A stretch of 64,000 nt of DNA from Hedera helix (Eukaryota > Streptophyta > Magnoliopsida > Apiales > Araliaceae), in assembly GCA_947179155.2 (NCBI GenBank), contig OX359266.1:42495039-42559038 (forward strand), given 5' to 3'. Both the position numbers and the translations under genes were made by a program. Shown here in pieces: positions 11,600 through 24,200 of the stretch. The notes under the pieces were generated by a model that worked only from the letters and a program-made list of their open reading frames with translations, ran no database searches and was not told the DNA's origin. The first letter of the stretch is position 1, and every line of letters begins with the position of its first letter.

Positions 11600-12571
11600 A
11601 TGGAGGAGTCGTTGATGAATTTATATCTGAAAAAATCTGTTGATTTTAATAAAGAGACTGATATATCATATGATCAAAATTCTGAAGCGAGTGGTTGGAC
11701 GGCTTATTTTGAAGATTTCTTTAATGATCAAAAAGGACAACAATATTCCGATGATCATTGTAATAGTAGTTTTGTTGGCAGTACTTCTTTGGTTTCTGAT
11801 GCTGCTTCTTTTGTTGTTGAATATAAAAAAGTCCCAAGAACAGATCAAGTTGTTGCATCCTCTACAATCACTAGCCTGCCAAAGTTTTCCAAGAAACTGA
11901 ATTTCAAGAAAACAAGAACAAAAGAAATTTCGTACGATGATTCTTTGGAAGATACTGCTAGCTCTCCTGTCAATAGCCCTAAGATTATGCAGGTATATAT
12001 AATTAGATTGTATGCATATATATGATATTATGATCTTTATTAATAGGATGATTGTTTTAATCAAATGAATGCCCATCACAGAAAAACTTAAGGGATAAAA
12101 ATGGAAGTTATTAATTACTACTATATACATACATACATACTTTGGAGTTATATTTATTTATTTAATTTTACAATTAGGTTTTCTGTTCATTATGTTTTGG
12201 GTTATACATATATAATATGATTAAAATTAAGGGTTTTGTGTTCCTTATTTTTTCGGATATATACACATAGCTAAAAAGTTAATCCTAATTTCTGTCTTCG
12301 ATAACTTAATTATTGAAGGTCACTCTAAATACTAAGAAATTTCTTTACTTAATATTCGATACATACTATATATATATATATATATATGATATGATATGAT
12401 TAATTTCTGTAGGGAAAAGGTGGTAACCCCGATCATCGCTTAGAGCTCCAGACAGATGAAAAAAGGACCGATGGAGTAGTGTTTGAAGGGAAAAATAATA
12501 ACTGTACGGACCTGAGGAAAAAAGGGATTTGCTTGGTCCCTATGTCCATGTTAGTGAATTATCTTGGTTAA
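11600..12571 (+). CDS. VUP-like protein (vascular-related unknown protein family)
   Basis: Two exons: 11600-11992 and 12413-12571, with a GT-AG intron 11993-12412 in phase 0; 183 residues. Near the N-terminus is an acidic block around ASGWTAYFEDFFND (residues about 30-43), then STSLVSDAAS (about 61-70), then a basic stretch ending SLEDTASSPVNSPK (about 115-128). Exon 2 ends with KKGICLVPMSMLVNYLG. From memory this order matches the plant VUP proteins (vascular-related unknown proteins), which also recall SOFL proteins through the SGWT and SDAAS blocks. The biochemical role of the family is not established; in Arabidopsis it is tied to vascular expression and growth control. No signal peptide or membrane segment is visible. 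The start is supported by the MEES opening and by the TATA box at 11459. The frame running past 11992 is intron read-through: splicing to 12413 restores the conserved C-terminus. Confidence 0.8.
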
Positions 12572-14755
12572 TTAAAGGACTTGTTATCAGTACTATTGAT
12601 ATATTATTACAAGGATATTATTACAATCCCTCTCATTATCTATGAAATGAAATCTTGTCTCACTCTTTTTTCTGTATGCATCCATCTTCAACGACAAGAG
12701 AGCAATTTTAGCGGAGAAATTTGCATATATATGATTAGGAATAGTTTGTTATAAGACCTTTTCAAGAATAAATTAAGGAACACAAACTCAAAGGAATCTA
12801 GCTAGCCAGGAATATTAAGGTAAATGAGTCATATGGTTAGAATATGAACTTTGGATAGTCCTTAAAATATAATATTTTCTGTGTTTTGGGGAAAATTAAG
12901 GGACACAATTTAATCTCAAGTACAATATGTAATTAATTAGCTAGCAGTTGTGATTTAAACATCCATCTCATCAACGGCGCTTTTGTGGCAGAAGAATCGT
13001 GTAATTTAAACCAAAGTTTATTGATTAAACAAGCTGAAAAGGACAATATAACTACTTTTGAATTAGTCTAATTCATAGGAACAATCAAACACTAATTAAT
13101 ATAGCAGTTCATGTCTCAAATATAGCTAGTATTTTTCCTTGAGTTGAGCATTTTCTCCTCTATTTGAAAAATACATTACTTAATGGTAAAATTGTTTTCC
13201 TCATTGGAATCATTCTTCTCAAAATTGATTAATTAAACACAGAACTAACACTTTAATAATACGTACTACCGAGTGCAAATAGTAAAATTGGAAAACTTTA
13301 ACTTATATTTTTATTTCATGATTGTGTTTGATAATAAAATTGTGATGTTAAATTTTACTGTCATCAATAACAGCACAACTCTTTTTGTAAAATGGAAGGT
13401 GAACATTTCTCGTGGTGCATTTTCTTGACTTCTATATGAAACTCTTTGACTACTCTTTACTCAATACAAATAAAAGTAGATTTATTTATTTATTTATATT
13501 TATAATTATTATTTTTACTCCTTAAAGCTACTTATAAGGATGATTAGGTTAACCATAATGGCAAGAAAGTTATAAACAAAAATGTTGACATGCATGAACC
13601 CTTCGTATCTGTTTTGCCCAACGTGCACGCTAATACAGTAAAGTTATAAGGGTTATTTCAACACAATTAATTGTTAAAGGCCGGCCGCGGACTTCTATTT
13701 AAGGATAAGGAAAGTATTGTAAAAGAAACTCAGTTCATCTGTTAATATCATCTATTTAAATAAATTCCACCTCAAAAGCAAAATTTTCACTTTTAATAAG
13801 ATTAATAAATCCAAAAAGATATAAATTCCATGTATAAATTATAACAATGGAAAAATAACAATAATAATCAAATAGGAAACTAGCTACATTAAAAAAATTA
13901 ATAATTCGATCGTCTCTCCAACCGCTTGCAGGCCATACTTTTAAATAATACAGAGAGGCCGTTCTACAATAGAAGACCCCTCCATGTGCAAAGACATTAA
14001 AAGCAGGTGAACACCTATGTATATGTGTGTGTGTGTGTTTATATATGTGTGTACATATATGTATATACGACTGCGGTTTATTTAGGACATCCGGCCACCA
14101 TTAATTCTTATGGTTGACTCTCTAACTATCACCGTTATCATTTTTAGCTAGATTTCCTTCTCTCTCTTTTTTTGTTTTTTTTTTGGTTTTTATTAAACCT
14201 TTTTACTTAATAAATAATAAGAATAATGATTATATAAGATATGACGACAATGAAGATGATGGTGCTGGTGTTTTGAAAGAAGAAATGTATTTGATAATAG
14301 CAAAGTTCAAACAAAAGCAACCGTTTGGAATAGAGCTAGCTGGATCCCTTTAATTTGATGGAGCAAATGGACAGAGTGCTCCTACCTGTCTAAACGGATT
14401 TAGCCGCCTAGTGTATAATGTATCGACTTAAAATTGATATTTTCTACCTTCACTAAAATCTTTTTAAACTTTGGTAACGATCGTATGATATAACAATTAA
14501 TGAGTAATGTTACGGTGACAAAAGACTGACTACAAAAAATAATACAAAATAATGAGTAAAATTATAATTAATTGATCATCAACCATACATGAATGAGTGT
14601 AATGATTATATCCGATCACAATTATGCATGTCATTTTATATTTAATTTTTTATCATCAAAGTATTATTGTATTACAAATGATAAAATATTGGCATGACCA
14701 GTTTTCCCTTGTATATACAGAGGGAGTAAAGGTTTTCGTACGGAGGGGTGGGGTA
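12572..14755. other. Intergenic, no gene recognised
   Basis: AT-rich sequence with runs of TA and TG repeats (about 14020-14070) and isolated CT-rich stretches. An oddly GC-rich GGCCGGCCGCGG word sits near 13680. No exon or RNA gene could be supported on either strand. Confidence 0.45.
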
Positions 14756-14920
14756 GAGTAATTATTTAATAGTTATAGAACACGTGTCACGTGGTGTTTT
14801 ATATCACTCATATGATGTCACGTGAGCACTTAAAGTGAAATGACCAACGTTAAGTGCTCACATGGCACCACATAAATGATGTGGAGCATCACGTGCACCA
14901 AGAACATCTAATAATTTTTC
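14756..14920. mobile_element. Foldback MITE carrying four G-boxes
   Basis: The two halves pair as imperfect inverted repeats meeting at AGCACTTAA / TTAAGTGCT. CACGTG cores occur at 14781, 14788, 14819 and 14890. The outer right end, CATCTAATAATTTTT, matches the terminus of the MITE at 459-611, so the two may be relatives. CACGTG is the core of bZIP/bHLH sites such as ABRE and G-box in plants; whether these copies are used is unknown. Confidence 0.6.
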
Positions 14921-15519
14921 ACTGGGGTGAGAAATCAAATTCTCATGCATGATCACTAAACAGACAAGAAAACAGAAATCTTTAATGGCCTTACATTTGC
15001 GGCAAAGACCAGCATTCGTCACAACTCAAGAAATGTTTAAAACGAAGACTATATATATATATATATATATTATCTTTAATGTTGCAATGGAATGAATTTG
15101 GGGGAAGACAAAACCAAATGTTAGCTATGAGCCCATGCATTAAGAGTAACATGGCTTCCTGCTTTCAGCTCGGCCTACCACATGTTGATTGGTCAACATC
15201 ATTTGTACATAAATACACTACATGGCACAATTTTCTTCCAATATTGGAAACATTTATAAATTATTAAATATTAATTACTAATTAAGATAATAAAGTACAA
15301 TTATGATTATATTTGTGGATAAACTCCATAAACATGTCGGGTTTTTAAGTCAGAGTCGTGAATTATTTGATATGAAAATTTGGTCAATTGTATCTACCCT
15401 TAATACGTATAATTTGTTTCAATCTGTATGGGAAAAATGCCATTTATCACCTCATTAATTCATTTTTACTCAAAAATTTGCTTAGTTCTTGTTGGCTACT
15501 AGTGTATGTAGGTAACAAC

Positions 15520-16215
15520 GTTGTTAGGATATTGCGATACGTGAAACATATCTTACGATACGATACGGAGATAATTCGATATGTATCGCAGAGTGAATCT
15601 AAAATGATACCATATCTTAAGATTCAACTACGCTTTGATACGATTTTTATGATACGATATAATGTACGATACTTATTAAACGGAACTAACTTGAAAAAGT
15701 TTTCATATAAATTTAAAAAATTAAAAATAAATTTTTTAAACCTTTTAATATTTCAATTGAAGATGTTTTCTAACACAAACATATTTTATATCGCTTCATT
15801 AGTTTTTAATCATATTTTGGACTATTATATCTAATTGAAAATGTCGCTCTATTTTTTCCACCTCACTTTTTATAAGTAGAATCATATATATAAATCTCCA
15901 CTTGTTTATTTGAATTATTCTCTTTTGTTTTGTAGATTAAAGATGAATCTGAATTCTTGCTTTCTCTTGTTACTATATAAAAATTACTGAAATAATATTT
16001 AATAAATCAATTTAAAGTATTTTGACTATTTTTTAACTTTAAAATTTATTTTTAATCTATAATAATATTTACTTGACTACTTTTATATATAGTCAAGCTT
16101 GTGTTTTATATGTTTAAATATATATTCCTATATTTTTTTTTATCATAATATGATATATGAAATACGAAACACAAATTTTTTTGATATATGATACGATTCA
16201 CGATTTAACAGCTAT
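15520..16215. repeat. CGATACGATA-rich element, probable DNA transposon relic
   Basis: Between GTTGTTAGGATATTGCGATACG on the left and a right end reading GATACGATTCACGATTTAACAG, the words GATACGATA and TATCG recur many times, with inverted-looking ends (TGTTA with AACAG). The interior is AT-rich and non-coding; the open frame 15388-15834 shows no recognisable similarity. The pattern fits a non-autonomous hAT-like relic but ends and target duplication are uncertain. Confidence 0.4.
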
Positions 16216-19200
16216 GGTAGATAATTAACACAGAATAGAAGTGCTACAAAAGAACAAGTGCTTCAAGGCACAAAACTACTACGCCACTTTTCTTAAGATG
16301 AGAGTCTTGGTATATTCTCTCTGCTCAAAAATAGAGTTTCATTCAATCTTATCACTTATTTTAAGCGTATTAAAGAATTAATTTAATGTATTGTGATAAC
16401 TTATATAATTAAACTTTCTTGTTCAACAAATTTGTTAGTATGTTGATATATTCTGTATTGCTCGTGAATCTAATATATAGCGCGCCAACTTTTAACAGAC
16501 GCTACCTGCACTAAATAAAACTAAAAAGTACATAATTAAGAAGAGCATAAAATCTGCAACTGCGAATCTATATCTTTTGGATATTTACACATTTTCAATC
16601 ATTGAGTCAATACTGGTGGTATAAATTATAAAAAAGAACAGAAATGATTGAATTTCGTGAGTTCTAGTGCAGCAGCAGTCACGGGTAATCTAAGAATATT
16701 TGTGTTTCTTAGTCAAACATTATATATATTTAAAACCCTTTATTAAACAGACCAACACAACTGTCATGTTTTGAGCTGTCTTTTGGATTAATATACCTGT
16801 TCATGATTATGTTCAAACAAGTATATTTCGTTCCGTAAAAATTGGTTTAGTTCGATTCTTTCAATCAAATTAACTAATTTTATAATCAAAATTTAAACTA
16901 TTTTTCTGTGAATATAAATGGACAAACTATAATTATAAGAAACTATATTGAATTTACAATCACCTCTAATTTTTATAAGTTTAAAAATATAAATAAATAT
17001 GTATAATTTCTAATTTTAAAATTAATTAATTTGATCAAAAAAATCAAACGAAATCAGTTTGTAAAGAGTGGAGGTAGGACATTATAAGGAAAATTGTAAT
17101 ATATATATATATATGAATAAAATGGCATATATCATAAATACGATGACATAATATGTAAATTAATATAAATACATAAAATAATTGATTAATGTCTCTAGAA
17201 GCTAGCAATATAATTTATTTTTTCCATCACAACAAGTCAATAGCTGATAATTAAGAGTAGTATCATCATAGCTCGATTTTGGACTGGCAATTGGACTCGA
17301 GATCTTGAGACTGAATTAGAACTGAAAGATGACACGTGCTATAAACAGTTGCATCTATCTTAAAGACATGATCACACTCACTTTACCATGCAATTCAGCC
17401 GTGGATGACAAGTTAAACCTCCCGATTCGAACATCGTCCCAAAAATAAGGACTTAATGCCAACTTATCATGTGCACTAACACTGGCATAAATAGTAATAT
17501 TGTTAAGCTTAGCGCGTGCAGGAACCAATTGGAATTTCGGCTACATTGGTTCCCATTCCATGGGAACCAATGCAAGTAGTGGTGTTCTTGTATTTGAAGC
17601 TCCCATAGTTAAATTTTCAATGGTAACTACTAATTCTCATGTCACGTTTAGACTTAGAGGGTAGATTTGGAATTCAATGTTTTCGAGATTTGCAGGATGG
17701 GCGGTAACTTGGGGTGGTTTAGGCTAAAAGACTGTAAAGAACAAGCAAGACGACAGAAACAAATAATTACCAGAATTGCCAGAAAAATTGGCACAACAAA
17801 TTTGGAGACCTTTTCGGGAACTTTTTTTCTTGTTAGGCATAGGCATACTTCGTTCGAGTTAGTTCAGAAGAAATTAGATGATGGAAATTAAGCAAGTGAT
17901 TTTCGTCGAGCTAGCAGGAGAGAAAATTTTTAGCAGCTTTAACTTAATTTGTTTCCTCGTATAATTAACGTGCAAGGAATGTTAATTTAAGAAATAGTAA
18001 TTGGTGTGGACAAGAACAAGAATCTGTTTTATGGTTCTTCATATGTGATGAATGGCAAATAAAATGAACAGCATTTCAAATAACACAACTTTCACCTCTA
18101 CCTCTAGATAGCTATTGACAATACACGGAAGCAATATAATAATAGTTTATATGAAAATTTAAAGAGCACTACACATATATTTATTTACACTTCAGACAAA
18201 AGGCTTTGTTCGTAGTTGAGATTGATTGATATATATAGAGATGATAGCCATCATTGCACCAATATTTTTTCAAACCCACGTGGAATCTATTTACTTTTGT
18301 TGTGGTTTTATGCCTCTTAATGATGAAGACATGTTCGTGGTCGGCCGGCTGTGTATGTGTACATGTTTTCAAACTTAATTATTTAATTTTATTATACGTA
18401 GTAATTTATATAATAATTTTTTATAAAATAATAAATTTATTATTTTATAAGATCTACTATTTTATAAATAATCAATATACAAATTATTATATGTAGTATA
18501 ACTCCTTAATTATTTTTATTTTTGGGAGAATTCCACCGAAGTCATGATAAACCATTAATAAAAAAAATAAACTTAAAATAGACATCATCGGTTGCAGAAT
18601 ATATATATATATATATATTCATGGGTTGTTTTTTATTGGATTGGATCATAACTTGGTCGATCCACTCTAGTTTATTTGATGATTGTTTATTATTTGAAAT
18701 AATCAAAGTCTATGTTGTAATTAGATTGAGCTTTTTTATTTGGGAGAGATAAAGAAATTTGATTTGAAAATGACTCAACCCATAATTACTAGAAGTCATA
18801 AGATGATTCAAAAAAGGACATCTATTACTAATTGATCTCTAGGTGATTCGGCAAACTATAAATACGGCTATAAGCAGGACTTATGGTACATAATTATTCA
18901 TACTTACATAATTCTTTTATTATTCCAGTATAAATTGTCTTCCATTGTTTGCGTTTTTGGTCTGTACTTATTACGACATTATAGCATCCCCAAATGGCTC
19001 AAGGTGTCGCTAGCTTTAGGGGTGTTTGTTTTTTGTGATTTTTAGCTAGCTTACAAAATCGACATCAACATTGGCGTTAGAAGAATGACCGAATTTTATT
19101 TGCAAAAATCATTAATTGGAGTTTTATTCAAAAAATTTAATTCAGGGATATGGCTAATCAAGTTGGTCGGGCGGAACAGGCTGGCTCATGAGGGGGGGAG

Positions 19201-19314
19201 GGGGTTGTCCTATTGCTCATATTGTATTTGATTGTGCCAGATCCCGCTTTTTAATGGTAAGATAAGATGTAGTGATTGGTGTTGTAATTGGATATTGTAT
19301 ATGTAAAGTAGTCC
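16216..19314. other. Intergenic, no supported gene; small hairpin inside
   Basis: Long AT-rich interval with TA microsatellites (about 17100 and 18599). At 17544-17572 there is a perfect hairpin: a 12-base arm CATTGGTTCCCA, a 5-base loop, then TGGGAACCAATG. A related GGAACCAATTGG lies just before it. The 74-codon frame at 17667-17891 is unlike any protein I know. No other structure was recognised. Confidence 0.45.
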
Positions 19315-19570
19315 CAAAAAAAATTACGGGATACCGCACAATAGTTATGTTGTATCTTTTTTTTTTTTGCTCTAAGACGTACCAAAGTAGTGTTCAGAAG
19401 TAAAATAAAAAATAAATAAATTACGGGGTACCATATAACTATTGTGTGATACCCCTTAAATTTTTTTTTTTGCTCTTAGATGTACTAAAGCAATGCTCCA
19501 AAGCAAAAAAAAAATAGGGGGTGCCGCACAACTATTGTGTGATATCCCCTAATTTTATTTTTGGTTCTAA
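19315..19570. repeat. Tandem repeat of about 96 bp, 2.6 copies
   Basis: Units start near 19323, 19420 and 19515. Each opens with a partly palindromic head (for example GGGGTACC...ATAACTATTGTGTGATACCCC), followed by a poly-T run and GCTCT(A/T)AGA(C/T)GTAC. Heads are better conserved than the poly-T/poly-A joins. It may be a decayed MITE array. Confidence 0.6.
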
Positions 19571-20457
19571 AGGATATTATGGACAATATTTATGCGGGTC
19601 ATATATCGTATAATTATTGCGCGGTAATCTTACAAACAATTATGTGGTAGGTAACTCTCTACGCCATTGGATATTGTAATGGATGACTAAAGTTGGGTTA
19701 GATAAATAAATGCTCTTATCTTCATTTGACTATGAATCATTCTCTTATATATATTTATATATATAAATGAGTAAAATAGTTTTTAATTTTTGCTCTCAAA
19801 ATATAATATTGTGTATGAGGAAAATGATTTTTAGAAGCATATAAATATACAAAAAAAATATGTTATTTAATCACTTAATTTTAACATTTTTTGTAAGTTG
19901 CACTTATACTTTAGAGCGGGAAGAAGTATGCATCGATCTTGTTAAAAATCTTTATTCAAAATTTACTAACAAATTAGTTATCTATTTTTTGATACCAATA
20001 TGAACGTAGAAAGTGTTAAGAAAAAAAATTAAGTTGGGAATTTTTAAATATATTAAATGATTTACAATAAAAACAAAAAAATTAAAACTTCATTAGAAGT
20101 GATGCATAAATAAAAGATCAATAGAAGTTCTCTCACTAGTCCCCAAAATTAAAATATGAAGAAAGCACTCTTACATTAAACTTTTCTACAACTTTATCTT
20201 TTCCCAATTTATTTTAAACTATTATTAGATGCTTTACACTTACAATTATTAAAACTTTCACATTAAATTCCATATGAAAATTTTACGAACTTTAAGTATG
20301 CACTTTTGTTCCATATACTTTTCCATAATGAGTGTTTAGTTTAATACTATTATAAAATGATAAAATTTGTGGTGATAAATTTGAGAATAATATTTGTGTT
20401 GTTTTTATTACCATCAATAAAATAACTCTTATTTTTTTTTAGAAATACTTTGATAAT

Positions 20458-20770
20458 TAATGCTGTATTTGAATTGAAGAAATGAAATGGATGATAGAAT
20501 AAAATAATTTCAAAATATATCAAATGTATATTTAGTTATTGGTAGTGGTAAGCAGTGTAATTTAATGACAAAATTATCACATATATTTATTCTATTAGAA
20601 TAAATTTTATTTTACCACATTTTCACGTGGATTAAAAATAAAGGATTTGAAATGAATTTTTATTTTACTAAAATAATTTATTCTCTAAAATAACCATCAA
20701 ATATATTATTTTTTATTTTATTTATTCTTTTTTTCTATTCTATCATTTCAATTCAAACAAACACTAATAT
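20458..20770. mobile_element. MITE with TTTGAATTGAA ends, possibly Tourist-like
   Basis: The left end reads TGTATTTGAATTGAA then GATGATAGAATAAAATAA. The right end is its inverted counterpart, CTATTCTATCATTTCAATTC then AAACAAACAC. A TAA lies directly outside both ends (about 20458-20460 and after CAAACAC near 20765), which would fit a 3-bp PIF/Harbinger duplication. The interior is AT-rich and non-coding. Confidence 0.55.
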
Positions 20771-21234
20771 TATTTTTCTGCTTATGAATGAAATATTATG
20801 AATTTTTGTTAACTTTAGGAAATTGCAACAAATATTTATCAAAAAGGAAAAACTTTGCACTATCTCTATTACACAAAAGGAGTTTTATTTATCAATTTTT
20901 TTAATTTACAAAAGGAGATATTTTCTTTTTGTTAGTAGTAATGGAAATAATTAAGTAAAAAGTACTCTTGAAATATAACTGATATAAATAATTAAATAAA
21001 AAGTAAGCTGGTAACACCCTGTTTGTTGAGTAACGCTTTGCGAAAAAAGCATGTGTTGGTGGTGGAGTTGTCCCTAGTCGTTTACAACACCCTACTGTCG
21101 CCGACCAAACACGGCAATTTTGTTAAACTACAGCTCTGTAATGACTAATGAACTCTCCCCATTATTCATAAGCTTTTTCTCTCATCACCTTTACTCTCTC
21201 TCTACACTCTTTCACTGCAGGTGATCTTGTGAAG

Positions 21235-24200
21235 ATGAACGACCTTCTTACGGTAAGTTACCTCTCCTTTTCCATCCTTTACATCTACAAATTATAATTC
21301 CTTTTTTGTTTTTTTTTTTAAAATTTTGCTCGATTAGTATTAATCCAATGTCGAATTCTCCTGAATCTGTTGTTTCTTAAAGCCTAATTTATTTAAATTT
21401 GTAATTTGTTCAATGGATTTGGTTTACTTCGGTGTCTGGAAACAACTGCGGTTATTCAGCTTAATTGTGATTTCGAACTTGTAGTGTCAATGGTTTTGAT
21501 TATTAATTTGTGGGGAGTTTGTAAAAATTGAACTTTCAGCGATTACAAGTCAATTTTGGATGTAACCTCTTTGATTGCTGAGAAAACTGGACTAAAGAAA
21601 AGCAAGATTTTTGTTCTAACCCTTAATTTTTTAAGAAAATAAGAGCCAACATTCTGTTATTAATTGTAATCCTATTATCGAAAAGTTAACTTCTTTACAA
21701 ATTCCAGATGTTTGGTTCTTTCTAGCTCATTTTGTTTTTAAAGATTATTCAGTTTGTGACTTTTACATATGTCATTGTGCACTGTTTTAGGATTCATTTG
21801 TCAGCGATGCCAAAGATCATTCTCGAAGAGAACCCGATATTGAAATGGGTACTCAACTTCCAAGGAGTAACTCAGATATGGGAATGGAAGCTTTCAACAG
21901 GCAGGTATGTCTCCCCAGTTGTTTTAGGTTTCTATTCCTTATAGTTTCTTGGTTCAATTGCAATACAATAAAATGGAATGAAGAACCTCCAGAGAACATG
22001 AAAACTGCATTTAGAGAATAGAACTGATTATACAAAATTTTCAATTCCTGTTATCTCACAAGCAATGTTTCATGCTTCCTTTAAGATTTTGCTGTTGTTC
22101 TGCTCTACTTTTGTGTGGCCTTTTTCTTCGTAGTTGCTCTTTTGTAACCTCTTTGTTACAGATTCAAGAGGTGGATAAGCAAGTAGACAAGCTTTCTGGA
22201 TTACTTCAGAAACTCAAGGTATGAATTGCATGTCCTAGACTGTATCCTTTTATGTTGTGTGAAGATATAGTGAAGCAATTTTTAAAACAAGGAACATGAA
22301 TTATGAATAATATCATTGGCTTTAGTCTGATCTTACATATTACATATACTACGGTTATGAGAAACAAAATTTTATAACTATATTTAGTCGTTAAATATAC
22401 TATGGTGTTTAGAAATACAACATCAATAATATTTCGTATGATAGTCAACGTCTTCAACAAACTATGAGTCCGAGTAGGACAAGAGTAGAAAAGGTAGCCA
22501 GGTTTTCAATAGAGATGGGTCCAAGTAGGACAAGAGTGGAAAAATTATAGTCCATCTAGAATTTGGTAATGGACATGATCACATGACACCAAAGTAGACA
22601 TAATACAGTATAATATGGTTGTTAGCAATCAATGAAGCATATAAATTTGTCTTCCCCCAGGAATCATTTGCATTTGCAAGCTTGATATTGAGAAAGGCTT
22701 ATAGCCATGTTATTGGAGTTTCCTGTTGTACCTGTTGTAAATGATGGGCTTTGGAGGGCGTTGGAGTGCGTGGATTTTGGAGTGCATTTCCACTGCCAAA
22801 TTCTTAGTCTTATTGGGTGGTGTCCCTACATTTTTTTTTTTTTTAATTTTGCGAGACTCGCTTTCTGCATTGGTTATGGAGGCTTTGAGTAGGTCGATGG
22901 TTCAAGTGGTTCAAGCAAGGTGGATCTGCGATTTGACAGTTGGGCATGGCGAGCAAGTTGTTACGTCTCACTTGTTGTTCGTAGGATGTGACTATTATCT
23001 TCTGTGATGTAAAGGCTTAATAGCTTTGTTATTTGAAATGTGTGCTATTACGCTTTGTGGCAGTATTAGGTTTGAAAATAAATGTTAGGAAGAGCCATTT
23101 GTTTCCCGTAGGAAAGGTTGGCAACATGTCAACTTTAATACAGAATTTGGGTTGTCAGATGTGTTCGCTTCTGTCCTCTTGTTTTGACTTAGCTTTGGGG
23201 ATTCCCCCATTGTTTGTGGTGGGGTCTATGGAGAGTGTAAAAATATTTTGAGAAGAAATAGCGTACAGTTGCTCATATTATAACTTTGTTTCAAATCTTT
23301 TGTAATTTTGGCCAAAAGAATCTTTCATGTGTTTGATAGTCTTTTTCTGATTTAATGCTGGAGTTCAGCCTTGTTGCTTTAGAATTTTTCTTTTTGGTTG
23401 TGGTGTTGTTTGTGGTGGGCGTGGTCATGGGAGTGCATCCCCTTTTGATGCTCTTTTATTGAATTATTTACTCATAAAAAAAAGAAGAGGTATAACATGG
23501 GAAGTAGAATAGAATAATGGATTATGGGTTGCTTATTAGGCAACACTATGTAACTGCTTTTCACTTCCATTGCTATGAGCAACTCTAGTGGAATATTGAA
23601 TTTTGCTTCTTCGAAGAACTTTTTTCAATGAGAACTTCTTCAGTTGTTCCAAATCTCAACTGTTGGCAACTGAAGTTATAGGAAATCAAACTCCCCTTTA
23701 CTTCTGTTTCTCTTTGGGCGAATTTCTTTTGCCAATTGTTGTGGGATTGAAGAGTAATAGATTGATGATGTATAGTTATTTCCGTCTTCCTGCTCCTACA
23801 TATACATTACGAGTTCATGGCTGGGGCCCACTTTGGGTCAGAAACAAAAATTAAAACCAGGAACTCCTGCGCATGTCAATTGTCAGGTGACCAACCTTCA
23901 AACTGCATTTTATTTGTTTAATGTGCTCCAATGATGCAAGTACTTCTGTGCGTAGTGCTCTAAGTGCTGGAGTATATCTTAATGGTTTAAATACTCCAAT
24001 AACGAAAATGTGTATGCCACTCAAGCCTACATTTTCGCTTTCCCTTTCTCCACTATTGCTTGCACTGCTGCTTTTTTCTTAGTTATGTATTTGTATTCCA
24101 TAGCCCTGGTCACCTTTGTTACAAGACAGCTCAATCAATGAGCTTATGCACATTGTTCAACGTTGTCTGCTTCTAGGCAAACCCTTGTGGCAGTGTCTTG

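Noticed and set aside
11666..12130. Minus-strand open frame of 154 codons
   Set aside because: It lies antisense to the VUP-like exon 1 and intron and has no family similarity.
17410..17460. Possible tRNA-like GATTCGAAC word
   Set aside because: No cloverleaf arms or acceptor pairing could be built around it on either strand.
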